Shown here: positions 34,376 to 44,443 of the stretch, in pieces
How positions within the stretch are numbered: position 1 is the first letter of the stretch
Layout: the number at the start of each line of letters is the position of its first letter
DNA from: JAPPLB01 sp965206655
GTDB lineage: Bacteria > Acidobacteriota > Terriglobia > Bryobacterales > UBA6623
Direction of reading: 5' to 3'
Assembly: GCA_965206655.1 (NCBI GenBank)
Contig: CBDBKC010000030.1
Span: 1-64,000, forward strand
Length of the DNA: 64,000 nt
Notes under the pieces: model-generated
What the model was told of the DNA's origin: nothing
The model's database searches: none
The model's input: only the letters and a program-made list of their open reading frames with translations
Translations under genes and position numbers: made by a program

Positions 34376-35488
34376 ATGCTGCCGATCTGGGCCATCATTG
34401 AAAGAGACCTTCGAAAGTATCTTCGAAACCCGGGGCTGATCGCGGTTTCAATCGTGCTGCCCTTGATCCAGCTTGTCGTCGTTGGCTACTCGGTCGGCGG
34501 GCAGATCCGCGACGTGGAGATCGCACTCGTGGACCTGGATGATGGCCCGGAAGCTGCCCGCTTACACCAGAAATTCGCCGCCATCGAAGCCAACGCTCAA
34601 ACGTTCCACATTCTCCTCACCACCACCCTGGATCGGGCCGTACAGGCCGCCCGCGAAGGCGCGGTTTCAGCCGTGATCGTCATTCCCGAGGGATACTCCC
34701 GCAAGGTAAATCAAGGCAACCGTCCCGAGTTGGGACTCGTGCTGGACAACACCGATCCGTTCGTAAGCGCGGCATTGCAGCAGAAGATGACCGAACTGGT
34801 ACTGGCTGTCAACAGCCCGGAGGTACCACCCGGCCAAGCCACCCAGGTTGCTCTGGAAGTCGTCGAGATTTTTCCCTATATCGAATACATCCAGTATCTA
34901 CTCCCGGGCGCCATTACACTCGCGATTTACGTGTCGTGCGTCATCGGCGGTGGCGTTCTTTACATTGATGACAAGATCCGGGGCTTCCACGAGGGTTACC
35001 TAGTCACCCCCGTCACAAAACTTCAGCTCCTAACAGGCATGGCGGTTTCCGGGAGCATCAAAGCCGTCTTCGCGGGCTTGTTCGTCACGGCGGCCGGTTC
35101 GATGATCGCCGGCGTCGCCGACCGACTTACTGCCGAAACGTTCCTCCTGCTGGCGGGCCTCAACTCGCTCGTCGGGGTCGCGCTGGTCAGCATGATCACG
35201 CTGACCATGGTGCGAGTGAAAGACCCCCTGCTTCCCCGCGCCCTCTTCGCCGTGCTCAACACATTTCTGCTTTTTCCGAGCGGTGCGATCTATCCGATCT
35301 ACGGCTTCCCGGAATGGCTGAAGCTCATTTCGAAGATCGATCCGTTCACGTACGCTGTGCATGGCTTTCGGGCGCTCCTGTTGAAGAATGTGGGAGCGAC
35401 GGCGCTCGTCGGCGATATGATCTTCCTGATGGGCTTCTCCAGTCTTTGCTTCGCGGGCGCCTATTTGCTGTTTCCGAGGCGGTTGTAG
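34376..35488 (+). CDS. ABC-2 type permease
   Basis: This is a 370-residue membrane protein. A first helix (LIAVSIVLPLIQLVVVGYSV) is followed by a large periplasmic domain (residues ~45-165, IALVDLDDGPEAARLHQKF...), then five helices at the C-terminal end. This is the ABC2_membrane_3/YhhJ arrangement. RDLRKYLRNPGL at the start is the typical cytosolic coupling segment. It pairs with the ATPase 20 bp upstream and the HlyD adaptor, forming a tripartite exporter that would also need a TolC-like outer membrane channel not seen here. Confidence 0.9.
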   Translation: MLPIWAIIERDLRKYLRNPGLIAVSIVLPLIQLVVVGYSVGGQIRDVEIALVDLDDGPEAARLHQKFAAIEANAQTFHILLTTTLDRAVQAAREGAVSAVIVIPEGYSRKVNQGNRPELGLVLDNTDPFVSAALQQKMTELVLAVNSPEVPPGQATQVALEVVEIFPYIEYIQYLLPGAITLAIYVSCVIGGGVLYIDDKIRGFHEGYLVTPVTKLQLLTGMAVSGSIKAVFAGLFVTAAGSMIAGVADRLTAETFLLLAGLNSLVGVALVSMITLTMVRVKDPLLPRALFAVLNTFLLFPSGAIYPIYGFPEWLKLISKIDPFTYAVHGFRALLLKNVGATALVGDMIFLMGFSSLCFAGAYLLFPRRL

Positions 35489-35511
35489 CCCAGGCGATAA
35501 CAGTGCTGCCG

Positions 35512-37826
35512 ATGCAACGAGCAAATTACTCCTGGATTCTCTGGGCGCTGCTTGGGTTAGCAGTAGCCATGCCGGCTCAGCCGCCGAAGGGTTCCGAGAG
35601 CCCCGCGCCTCGATCTATTGTCAACGCCGCTAGCTTCGAAGGAGAAGGGGTATCCGGGGGCGAGATCGCCTCGCTGTTCGGAGAGCAGATGGGGCCTATC
35701 GCGGGAGTCGCCAGCGAAACCGGGCTCGGGGCCGCAAACATCGGAGACGTAGAAGTCACCTTCGATGGCATCGCGGCCCTGCTCTATTACGTTCCAGCCG
35801 CCAGATCAACCTTCACGTTCCTCCCGAAGTCGCCGGACGCCCGAACACCCACATCGTGGTCCGCTTTGCTGGATCGGCGGGAAACTTGGACCTACCGGTC
35901 GTCGCCGGCCGTCCTGGTGTGTTCGCGCGGAATGGTGGAGGGAGCGGGCCGGCTCTTGCTTTCAACTACGATGGCAGCCCCAACACTTTCGACAACCCCG
36001 CGCCGAAAGGAAGCCGCATCACGATCTACGCCACAGGGCTGGTTGAGGGAGCCGATGCCGGCAAGGCGACATCGATCGAGGTGTCACTAGGCGGTCACGG
36101 CGCCCCGCTTCGAGCCGTGCAAGAAGTGCCGTACGTCCCCGGTTTTTTCCAGATCGACATCGTCGTCCCAGACGAAATCACGGCAAGTCCTGCCGGCGTC
36201 GATCTTACCATCGGACCCGCGGCCAGTCAGTCCGGTGTCACGGTCGCCGTCGATCCGGAACGGTCCGTTGACGCGGAGACGCTCACATACCTCGACCAAG
36301 GGTGGCGGCCAGCCGAATGGCAGTGGTACTACAACACAACCCAGGGCTCTCAACTCATTCCCTACGATTGGTTTCTCGCCCTGGAGCAGCCCGGCGGCGA
36401 ACGGCCCTTCCGGGCAAACGCCTTCATCGACTCGCTCGGATATCCGCCGAATCCTCCGGACACCGTTCTAAACCCCGATGGTCTTCCCATTGGCTTTGTC
36501 AGGGATGCCGACCCCGACACCCGAGATCGGCTCGGTCTCACCTGCGCTGGCTGCCACACGGGACAGATCAACTACCGTGGCGCCGGAATCCGCATCGACG
36601 GCGCACCCGCCCTCTCCGACTTCGAAGGCTTCTATCAATCGCTCCTCGCCGCGATGGAAAAGACGCTGCAAGACGAAGACAAGTGGCAGCGCTTCTCCAC
36701 TCGCGTCTCACACGCGAAAAAGTCGGAAGCGCCCGAGCACTTGCGCACTCAGGTCGAACTTTTCCCCGAGGATCTCCGCGCGTTCGCTCGGCGCAGCCGC
36801 TCGCCCAGTGCCTACGGTTTCGGCCGTCTCGACGCCTTCGGCGTTCTTACGAACGAGATCGTCGGCGCCGCGCTCGGTCGGCCGGAGAACGTACGCATCC
36901 CCAATGCGCCCGTCAGTTACCCCTTCCTGTGGAACACACCTCGGCTCGAATGGGTGCAGTGGAACGGCACGGCGCACATCCCCCTTTTGCGGAACATTGG
37001 TGAAGTTCTCGGCGTCTTCGCGCAGCTTACATTAGCCGGCGACCCGGCCGATCGCTTCAAGTCAAGCGCTGACGTCCACAACCTGTTTCTGCTGGAAGAG
37101 CAAGTCGCCTTGCTGAAGCCTCCGCGCTGGCCCGAGTCGGTTCTCGGCCCGCTTGACGCGGTTAAAGCATCGAGAGGGAAGGCCCTTTTCGAGAGCGAAT
37201 CCGGGGGCTGCTCGGATTGCCATCTCGCCGAGCCGCCTTACCCACTGACCGAAAGCAACAGATACGGCCAAAGCTTCATCCCCGTCAGGATGGTACCCTT
37301 CACGGCCGTTGGAACCGACTCGCAGGCCATCCTTGATTTCTCCATCCGTACGGCCAACACAGGGGAACTCGCCGACGTGCTGGGGGGCAACGAGACCGTG
37401 CTGGCGGGCTTGCTCGGAAAGTCTGTCTTCCAGCAGGTGATGAAGCGCCAGTTCGCGGAACTGGGTCTTTCCGAACAAGAGCAACTCGCCTACATGAGCC
37501 TCCGGGACGACCGCGACCAAGGCAGCATTCTTTCCTATAAAGCCGGTCCCCTCGCGGGGATTTGGGCAACCGCCCCCTATCTTCACAACGGTTCGGTTCC
37601 CAATCTGTATGAGTTGCTTCTTCCGTCCGAGCAGCGTAGCGCGACCTTCCACGTCGGCGGGAGAGAGTTCGATCCCGAGCGGGTCGGGTTCGACACAAGC
37701 CCCGGCAACCGCACATCATTGCTAGACACAAACGTCGCCGGTAACGCCAATACCGGACACGAATACGGCGCGGCTCTCAGCGAAGGAGAACGCTGGGACT
37801 TGATCGAGTACCTGAAGAGTCTATGA
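35512..37826 (+). pseudogene. TIGR03437 domain fused to RoxA-like di-haem cytochrome c, one frameshift
   Basis: ATG 35512 opens a signal peptide (ILWALLGLAVAMPAQ) followed by SIVNAASFEGEGVSGGEIASLFG, a TIGR03437 domain. At about 35802 one C is missing; with gccgcccag the frame reads YVPAAQINLHVPPEVAGRPN and continues into the frame open from 35856 to 37826. The C-terminal ~530 residues form a di-haem cytochrome c related to the peroxidase/RoxA group. Haem motifs are LTCAGCHTGQ (about 36540) and CSDCHLAEPPY (about 37207), with the conserved WATAPYLHNGSVPNLYELL and REFDPERVGF. It is probably an exported oxidoreductase. Either a broken gene or a consensus error. Confidence 0.8.
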
Positions 37827-37890
37827 AGTAGGCGTGCGAATCACTCGCCATTTGTCTCTTGTTCCTCCTACGTGAGATCTCTAGTGCGGC

Positions 37891-38736
37891 TTAGCCCACA
37901 ACCGGGTCCGACCCTTGGATCTGTCGCATCTTCCGCCGCTGTAGAGCGTAGAGAACACAGGCCGTCGCGGCGGCAGCGACGAAGTGCTTGAAGGTGTGGC
38001 CGCTCCACGCACCGGTCAACTCGTAGACCGGGCGGTCGAATAGCTCAAAAATCTTGGCGACCCCGTAGAGCATCCAAGTCAGAAGGAATGCCCACCCTAG
38101 TGTGTAGCGTGATCGGAAGAGCGCAATAATGAGCGGGATTGTCAGTACCGGGTAGAACTGCACCAAGAGATAGAGACGTAGATCACCCTGTGCCGCCAGC
38201 TCTGTCCAATGCCACTGCAACACACTGAAGAGCCCCACCAGGACCAATGGCGCGAGCAGAATCCGGCCGAAGCGCGGACTAACAAACTCGGCAATGACGA
38301 TCGCGAAGAAAGACGTGAGTAGGAGGCTGAAAACGAACCGATCCCAAACCAGTGTCGCGTTGCTGGGTGCTACGTGGTAGTAGGCCGACCCAAAGCAGGT
38401 CAGAAACTCGCCGAAGAAGAAGACGTAGTAGGCGGCTCGTTCCCACGGTTTGCTCAAGGCCGATGGCCGGGCAGGGTTGCGAAGCAGCCAGACGCAGCCG
38501 AACAGGCCGACAATGGCGAAGGGAAGATTTGAGATGACGTTCCAGAAATGAGGGATCCCAGCGATCTGGCGCTGGTCGGCGAAATCGTGGTACGCGGCCG
38601 GCTGCGGGATCGGAGGAGAGAGCGCGACCACCGTCAGCAAGGGAACGCTAATTGCGATCAGCAGAGCGATCCTCCACCGCCGACCCTTGCGGCTGTCTGA
38701 GCTCGCTGTTTCGAATCTCGGCCTTGAATCGGTCAT
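37891..38736 (-). CDS. ceramidase-like (CREST family) membrane protein
   Basis: This is a 281-residue protein with about seven helices. The segment AYYHVAPSNATLVWDRF and the late TFKHFVAAAATACVLYAL give the Ser/His/Asp and His pattern of the CREST superfamily (alkaline ceramidases, PAQR receptors, Per1), which are membrane hydrolases with an intramembrane zinc. ATG 38736 (MTDSRPRFE) is chosen; the long in-frame upstream extension runs antisense to the GntR gene. It lies convergent with the cytochrome gene, with 64 bp between. Ceramide is only one possible substrate. Confidence 0.78.
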   Translation of the reverse strand: MTDSRPRFETASSDSRKGRRWRIALLIAISVPLLTVVALSPPIPQPAAYHDFADQRQIAGIPHFWNVISNLPFAIVGLFGCVWLLRNPARPSALSKPWERAAYYVFFFGEFLTCFGSAYYHVAPSNATLVWDRFVFSLLLTSFFAIVIAEFVSPRFGRILLAPLVLVGLFSVLQWHWTELAAQGDLRLYLLVQFYPVLTIPLIIALFRSRYTLGWAFLLTWMLYGVAKIFELFDRPVYELTGAWSGHTFKHFVAAAATACVLYALQRRKMRQIQGSDPVVG

Positions 38737-38815
38737 GTTCCAAAGCTTAGATCCGAGGGACTCTTTGTGGCTACGGGTGGCGTGACAGTTTGTGAAGTGG
38801 CACAATGCTCTGGTC

Positions 38816-39024
38816 GTGGCGCTCGAAATCCAAATCAACCGCGAGGCTGACGTTCCGATCCACGAGCGGGTTGCGGCCCAGATCGTGCTACACATCGGCT
38901 CCGGAATGCTGCGGCAGGGGGACGCTCTTCCCAGTGTGCGAGCCCTTGCCCGTCGGCTGAGCATTCATCGCAACACCGTCACCCAGGCTTACCGCGATCC
39001 CGTCCTCAGCAAATTAGTAGTTAA
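38816..39024 (+). pseudogene. GntR-family regulator, 5' fragment interrupted by IS1380
   Basis: This is the winged-helix DNA-binding domain of a YtrA-type GntR regulator: LEIQINREADVPIHERVAAQIV, MLRQGDALPSVRALARRL and IHRNTVTQAYRD. It is cut after LSKLVV by IS1380 copy B. GTG 38816 is the most likely start; GTG 38792 is also in frame. The 3' part continues at 40691, where removal of the IS rejoins LVVKGRGRPLVV. As it stands the reading frame runs 38 residues into the IS and stops at 39139. Confidence 0.83.
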
Positions 39025-40690
39025 CCCGGATTCCCACTTTAGTTTCGATTCTGCTAACCATCGGGTGGCCTCGGACGCCTTTATTTATGCGGGTTGGAAA
39101 GCACTCAAGGCGCTGAGGAGATCAACACCCAATGGGTGAAAAAGAAAACAAACCGTTCCAGCTAAGCTTCAACGGCTTATTGAAAGTCGATTTCCAAGGA
39201 TCGCGTGTCACTTCCGACGGCGGGCTGATCCTGGTCCGCGAGCTGGACGAGCGACTCGGACTCGGGAAGCTGATCGACGAACACCTCAGTGACCCACGGC
39301 AAGGCTTGAACAAGAAGTTCCCGCTGGCCGATCTGCTGCGGCAGTCAGTCTACTCTCGGCTGGCAGGCTACGAGGACCTCAATGACGCCGTCCGAGTGTC
39401 GGCTGACCCGACGTTTCGCTTGATCGGCTCGAAGAGGAACTGGGATCGCGGCGGGGCACTGACCTCGCGACTGCAGAGCTTCGAGACGGAGATGCTGGCG
39501 AGCGAGGAGAACTTGCTGGGGCTGATGGCTGTGAACCGCGAGCTGGTGGCGCAAGCCGAGACGCAAGACGACTCCGAGCGCGTCGTGCTCGACATGGATT
39601 CGACCGAAAGCCCTGTCCACGGCCAGCAAGAGGGCAGCGCCTACAACGGCCATTTCGAGTCGGTCTGCTACCACCCGCTGTTGTTGTTCAACCAGCATGG
39701 GGATTGCCTGGCGGCGAAGCTGCGTCCAGGCAACGTGCACAGCGCTGAGGACTGGAAGGAGTTGCTGCTGCCCGAGATCAAGCGCCAACAGGCTGTGGGC
39801 AAACAGGTCACCTTCCGGGGCGATGCGGCCTTTGCCAAGCCGGAGATTTATGAGTTTTCGGAGGAACGCGGAGTGCAGTACGCCATTCGCATTCCGGCCA
39901 ACAAGAGCTTGGAATTGGCGATCGAAGACATCTTGTTTCGCCCGCCGGGCAGGCCGGGTCGCAAGCCCTTGGTGCGCTACAAGAGCTTCCGCTATCAGGC
40001 GGAGAGTTGGTCCAAGCCGCGACGCATCGTGGCCAAGGTCGAGCATCATCTCGGTGAGCTGTTCCCGTGGGTCGGATTTATCGTGACCAACATGAGCTTG
40101 CCAAGCCGGTCGGTGGTGCGCTTCTACAACAAGCGCGGCACGGCCGAGCAATGGATTAAAGAAGGCAAACAGGCCACGCACTGGACGCGGCTTTCGTGCC
40201 ATCGCTTTCGGGCCAACGAAGTGCGACTGCAACTCAGCGTGCTGGCCTACAACCTGGGCAACTTGTGGCGGCGGCTCGGACTGCCGAACAGGATCAAGAG
40301 TTGGTCGCTCACGAGCTTGCAGCAGCGGCTGATGAAGACCGGCGGCCGGCTGGTCAAGCACGCGCGCTACTACTGGTTGCTGCTGGCCGAGGGGCATCTG
40401 AACCGGCGGCTGTTCGGTGACATGCTGCACAGGATCTGGGCGCTGCCGCTGCCGAGCGGGTAGCGTTACCTGGACGAGGATCAACAGTTTTTAGCTCCGA
40501 AAAGGCTTCGCAGGGAGCAGTGTCGGCCGGTGTGCCGTTCAGCCCGCTCCATCAACGTCTGTGAGCGGACGGACGGGCTTTGGGGCCTGCCGCCGGAGGT
40601 GATGTGCAGGGTTCAGCGCGGAAAGACGTGGTCTTCGGGGCAGCGCGGGTGTATACTTTCACCGTGCCAGGGCCAAAATGGAAATCCTGG
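39025..40690 (+). mobile_element. IS1380-family insertion sequence, copy B
   Basis: This 1666-bp element has the same ends as copy A and is bounded by the 5-bp duplication gttaa (39020-39024 and 40691-40695). It is inserted in a GntR regulator gene. It is nearly identical to the other two copies, so transposition was recent. Confidence 0.93.
39132..40463 (+). CDS. IS1380-family transposase (copy B)
   Basis: This is an intact 443-residue DDE transposase, identical to copy A in all residues except one: Trp (TGG) replaces Gln (CAG) in LFPxVGF. Catalytic segments DMDSTESPVHG, RGDAAFAKPEI and the C-terminal NKRGTAEQWIKEG are unchanged. Confidence 0.94.
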   Translation: MGEKENKPFQLSFNGLLKVDFQGSRVTSDGGLILVRELDERLGLGKLIDEHLSDPRQGLNKKFPLADLLRQSVYSRLAGYEDLNDAVRVSADPTFRLIGSKRNWDRGGALTSRLQSFETEMLASEENLLGLMAVNRELVAQAETQDDSERVVLDMDSTESPVHGQQEGSAYNGHFESVCYHPLLLFNQHGDCLAAKLRPGNVHSAEDWKELLLPEIKRQQAVGKQVTFRGDAAFAKPEIYEFSEERGVQYAIRIPANKSLELAIEDILFRPPGRPGRKPLVRYKSFRYQAESWSKPRRIVAKVEHHLGELFPWVGFIVTNMSLPSRSVVRFYNKRGTAEQWIKEGKQATHWTRLSCHRFRANEVRLQLSVLAYNLGNLWRRLGLPNRIKSWSLTSLQQRLMKTGGRLVKHARYYWLLLAEGHLNRRLFGDMLHRIWALPLPSG

Positions 40691-41425
40691 GTTAAAGGTC
40701 GGGGGCGCCCGCTCGTGGTCCGCGATCCGTACAGCAGTAAGGCGAGAGAGGGGAACGAGCTCGACGAATTCGCGGACTCTGCAATCCGGGCAGCCCGGCA
40801 GAACGGCTACAGTCTGCAGCAGCTGATCGAGCATCTTCGCGAGCATCTTCTCGCCGAGCCGCCGGACCACATCCTGGTTGTGTCGGACGAGTCCGGCATG
40901 CGGGTCTTAATGACCGCGGAACTCAGCGAACACTTCTACGTGTCTATGTCTGCCTGTTCCACAGGGCAACTTATTGCCAATCGAGATCTATTGCTGGGTG
41001 CGCTCCTGGTGACCGCGCCCGGAAACATCCCTACGTTGGGAGCGACAATCCCAGCCGAACGGCCCGCGATTCCAGTGATCTACTCATCCGCTGCAGAACA
41101 CACCACGAGGATTCGCCAGCTTGAGCAACCGTCCATGATCCTTGTGGCGTCGATCAGTGAATACTTCCTGGAGATGGCCAGCGGTGTCTTAGCGCCAGCT
41201 ATGGAAAGCCGCCACTCCTTACGGAGCTTGTTGATCACCCCGCAACAATTCGCGGCGATTGGCGCGACGGACGTGATCTTCTGTGACTCGTGCGCGTACT
41301 CATGGGTACGCAGTGTTCAGCCCCGGGCGGAAATCGTGCGGCACCAACTCATTGCACCCGACTGTCTAGATCAGATCCAGGCTGGACTCGAAGGCCAGAG
41401 CCGGATTCAAGAAGGGTCCGGGTGA
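40691..41425 (+). pseudogene. GntR-family regulator, 3' fragment (effector domain)
   Basis: Starting at the second gttaa, the frame reads VKGRGRPLVVRDPYSSKAREG and continues to TGA at 41423-41425. The region (SLQQLIEHLREHLLAEPP, HILVVSDESGMRVLMTAELSE, then a periplasmic-binding-protein-like alternation of strands such as TAPGNIPTLGATIPAERPAIPVIY) forms the ligand-sensing part of the regulator. Together with the 5' fragment it would give a protein of about 310 residues. Its former target is not evident; the adjacent ceramidase-like gene is divergent and is a candidate. Confidence 0.78.
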
Positions 41426-41494
41426 GTTCACCGACTACGCTCTCACTCACCAGAACTGGCGCGGAGCGGCCGCAAACGAACCTGAATCCCACTA

Positions 41495-42590
41495 CTGAGT
41501 CCCGCATAATATTCAGTTAATCGAACGACAAAGAAGATTGCTTCCAAAAGGCGGCGATCAAGCGCCGTTTGCGGCGCATGCGGCGCAAGGTCGTGCGTGC
41601 CCGCTCGTCGAGCTCCCAGTAGTCGTTGGGGCAGACGTTGGGCAACTCGTGGTGCTTCCAGTAGGCCCAGATGTATTCCACCGGATTCAGCTCCGGGGCG
41701 TAGCCCGGCAAGTACTCGGTCTCGATGTGGCCCTGCGACAACGCGATGAACTCGCGCACCAACGCGCTGCGATGCGCCGGCAAGCGATCCCACACGATCA
41801 GCAACGGACGTTGTATGTGGCGCAGCAGCGCCTTGAGGAAATCGATCACCTCGGGACCGCGGATGGCGTCGGGATAGAGACGGAAATAGAAGTTGTGGAA
41901 AGTGATTCCGGCCGCCGCCGAGAGCTTCTTCCAGTTGAAGTTGAACTGCAGTACGGGCGTCTGCCCGCGCGGCGCCCAAGTACGGCAGCGATGTGGCTTC
42001 TGGCTCAGTCCGCTTTCGTCGATGAAGACGATCGTGCGGCCCTGCTTTTGCGCTTTTTTTTAATGGCGGGCCAAGTCTTCTTCTGCCAAGTCTGAATCGC
42101 TTCCTCGTTGCGCTCGCGGGCCTTGCCGACCGGCCGTTGCGGGCTCCAATGCAGCGCCCGCAGTAGCTTCCAGACGTGGCCTTCGTGGTAGCGCACCCCG
42201 AAACGGTCGCGGATCAACCGCGCCACCCGCGGACAGCTCCACAGCGGTGTCGGGAAGCCGTGCGCTTCGGGTCCTTCGAGCAGCAGCCCTTCCAGCTCGG
42301 CGAGCTGCGCGGCGCTCAGCAACGGCTTGCGGCCGGCGCGACCGGCTTTGGCTAGCCCGGCTCGGCCGTCTTCGCGGTAACGCTGCACCCAGCCGCTGAC
42401 GCTTTGTTGGGCGGCTTGGACTCTACGCGCCGCCTCAGCTTGGCTCAGTCCTTTTTCCACGACCAGCCGCACCGCCTCGATGCACCGCTTCTCCAGCGCC
42501 GCAAAGTCTCGCTTCACGCCTCTTGGAAAACCCATATCCAAAAGACGTCGCTCCATTACAAAAGGTTACCCTATATTATGCGGGACTCAG
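41495..42590 (-). mobile_element. IS630-family insertion sequence
   Basis: The element is bounded by ~18-bp inverted repeats (ctgagtcccgcataatat at 41495 and its complement ending at 42590), with TA on each outer side (41493-41494 and 42591-42592). TA duplication is the rule for IS630. Length 1096 bp. It contains one two-frame transposase gene on the minus strand. Confidence 0.9.
41517..42556 (-). CDS. IS630-family transposase read by -1 frameshift
   Basis: The first frame (42556 down to 42005) encodes the helix-turn-helix part: CIEAVRLVVEKGLSQAEAARRV, VSGWVQRYREDGRAGL and a winged region CPRVARLIRDRFGVRY. The second frame continues to 41517 with IVFIDESGLSQKPHRC (first Asp), LLIVWDRLPAHRS (second Asp) and GYAPELNPVEYIWAYWK (Glu). 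The frames join at a run of eight A on the minus strand (T run at 42054-42061). A -1 slip there gives a continuous ~345-residue protein. This matches the programmed slippage known in several IS630 elements, so the gene is probably functional. Confidence 0.85.
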
Positions 42591-42712
42591 TAAGACAACG
42601 CCATAGCGCTTCATCTACGGATAAGTGTTGCGAAATCGGGTACCGTCCACCTTTCCGCTAGCTGAAGCCCTCCCGGGCCTCTCGGCGGACCCAGAATACA
42701 GCTCCTGACTAT

Positions 42713-44443
42713 TTAGCTCTTTGGGACGGTGGTGGCGCGGCGGTCGTCCGGAAGGTGCCTATAGGCATCGAGGGACCGGATTCGCTGATCCTCCACAGCT
42801 CCGCCCATAGTGAAGTGATAGAGACTCTGCCAGGAGTGGTCCTTGATCCCGAGGATCTGATGGACCTCGTCGTCGAAGAAGCAGCCGATGCCAGTGGCCC
42901 GGATCCGAGCCCCTTCGGCTTCCAGATAGAGCGCTTGGCCGATGACGCCGGTCTCCCAGAACATGCGCGGATACATCCCCGGCCCAGCCGCGGATAGAGC
43001 TTCGTCAAAAGCTGCCAGCATCGCAACAGAGAAGACTCCGTCCGCTGCAATTTCCTGGCCGCAGCTCACGGTCCTAGCAATTGCTTTTTCATCGCCCATC
43101 AGAAGCAAATAGAGAGGAAGGGATTGGGGGCACCCCTCTGGCTTCTCCCAAACTAGATCAGGACTCAAGCTCTGCTGCAGAGACTCCAAGTGATCTCGGT
43201 GACGCACGAGCACGTAGAGCCCTTCGGCCAAGCCGCTGACGCGATGCACAAACAGCACGAGAGCTACCGTAGGTCGCCAAGGTAGCGTGGCAAACGGGAT
43301 GCGATTCATTTCCGGCATGATGTTTTGCAGAATGCGGTAGAAGGTTTCGGACGAGATCGTAGTCCGTCCGTCCAAAGCGACGGCGCTGCGCCGCTGACGA
43401 ATCAGCCGGTGGGCCGAAAGGCCCCGGTCGCCAGGCAAGCGAAGTCCCGAAGGGGATTCGGTGCCCTCTACCGGAGTAGCACCCGGCCAGGTGCAGGCTT
43501 CCGATACGTCGTCGATCACTGGCCATGAGTGATGCTCCGAACTCAGGTGGTTCGGCTCTCCCGCCCACTCTCCGTCGGCAAGCTTTGCCAACAGCGCCTC
43601 AGGCGGCGCGAAATCTGGGACGCTCTCTCCTCCTGGATGAAGCAAGAGCAGGCAGTCGCCATGCTCCGCTTCGATGCCCTGCTGCTGATCGATACCGAGA
43701 AGGCGTTCGAGAGCCGGAGTGCTCACCTGTTCGAGTAGGCGGGTGCGCCATCCAAGGCCGCCCGCAGACATCGTGACGGCTGCGATGGCGTGCCCCACGT
43801 CGTGCTGGCAGTAGCGAAAAGCCCTCTCGCCATACTTCCAGGACTCCCGCCAATAGATGGATGTCAGTCCGAGGATGCAGGCTCCCGTGGAAAGAAGCGG
43901 TGAGAGCATCCGCCACTCGGCGTCAGTCAAACGGCGGCGCAACTCCAGACCATGCTCGAAGGGGGCGTAGTGGTAGATCCCTGGAAACTGAGTCAAACCG
44001 GGCACGGCGCCGGATATCAGGTAGCCTTCGGTGGGGTGCAGGTTTCCGCTGGAAGGATTCACACGCAGCGACCATCGTGAGCCGACCTGGCCGTCAAGCC
44101 CCGTCACTTGCTTCCAGGCTGACAGGGCCAGACTGAAGAAGAATAAGTTGCTGATGGTTTCGATCCCGATCGGAGCAGGGATAAGTGCTGCGGCCAAGAG
44201 CGCGTCGTAGGTTGGTTCCGCTTCGATCCTTGGCAGGGGCAGCGGGATCAGTTGGGCGCCCTCGAAGCGTCGGAAGGGGTTCGGCTGGCTGGCCCAGTCC
44301 ATGTAACCCAACGACCGAGCGTAGCTGTCTACGTGATGCTTCGTCCGGTCATGGTAGAGATAGACCGCCTCCAGCTTAGATTCAGATTTGACAGCGACAG
44401 AAGGTAGGTAACTCGTCATCAGGCCGCTGTGCGGTTCCCTCAT
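42713..44443 (-). CDS. SagB/ThcOx-type nitroreductase-fold dehydrogenase
   Basis: This is a 576-residue protein with two nitroreductase-like halves. The first half contains WSLRVNPSSGNLHPTEGYLI, the FMN-binding SxGxxxPxE-type motif of SagB dehydrogenases, and AFRYCQHDVGHAIAAVTMSAGGLG. The second half begins RLIRQRRSAVALDG and contains MFWETGVIGQALYLEAEGARIRATGIGCFFDDEVHQILG. SagB-type enzymes oxidise azolines to azoles in peptide natural products, but many free-standing homologues have unknown roles. No precursor peptide, cyclodehydratase or transporter of such a pathway is seen nearby. ATG 44419 is an alternative start. It lies just after the IS630. Confidence 0.82.
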   Translation of the reverse strand: MREPHSGLMTSYLPSVAVKSESKLEAVYLYHDRTKHHVDSYARSLGYMDWASQPNPFRRFEGAQLIPLPLPRIEAEPTYDALLAAALIPAPIGIETISNLFFFSLALSAWKQVTGLDGQVGSRWSLRVNPSSGNLHPTEGYLISGAVPGLTQFPGIYHYAPFEHGLELRRRLTDAEWRMLSPLLSTGACILGLTSIYWRESWKYGERAFRYCQHDVGHAIAAVTMSAGGLGWRTRLLEQVSTPALERLLGIDQQQGIEAEHGDCLLLLHPGGESVPDFAPPEALLAKLADGEWAGEPNHLSSEHHSWPVIDDVSEACTWPGATPVEGTESPSGLRLPGDRGLSAHRLIRQRRSAVALDGRTTISSETFYRILQNIMPEMNRIPFATLPWRPTVALVLFVHRVSGLAEGLYVLVRHRDHLESLQQSLSPDLVWEKPEGCPQSLPLYLLLMGDEKAIARTVSCGQEIAADGVFSVAMLAAFDEALSAAGPGMYPRMFWETGVIGQALYLEAEGARIRATGIGCFFDDEVHQILGIKDHSWQSLYHFTMGGAVEDQRIRSLDAYRHLPDDRRATTVPKS

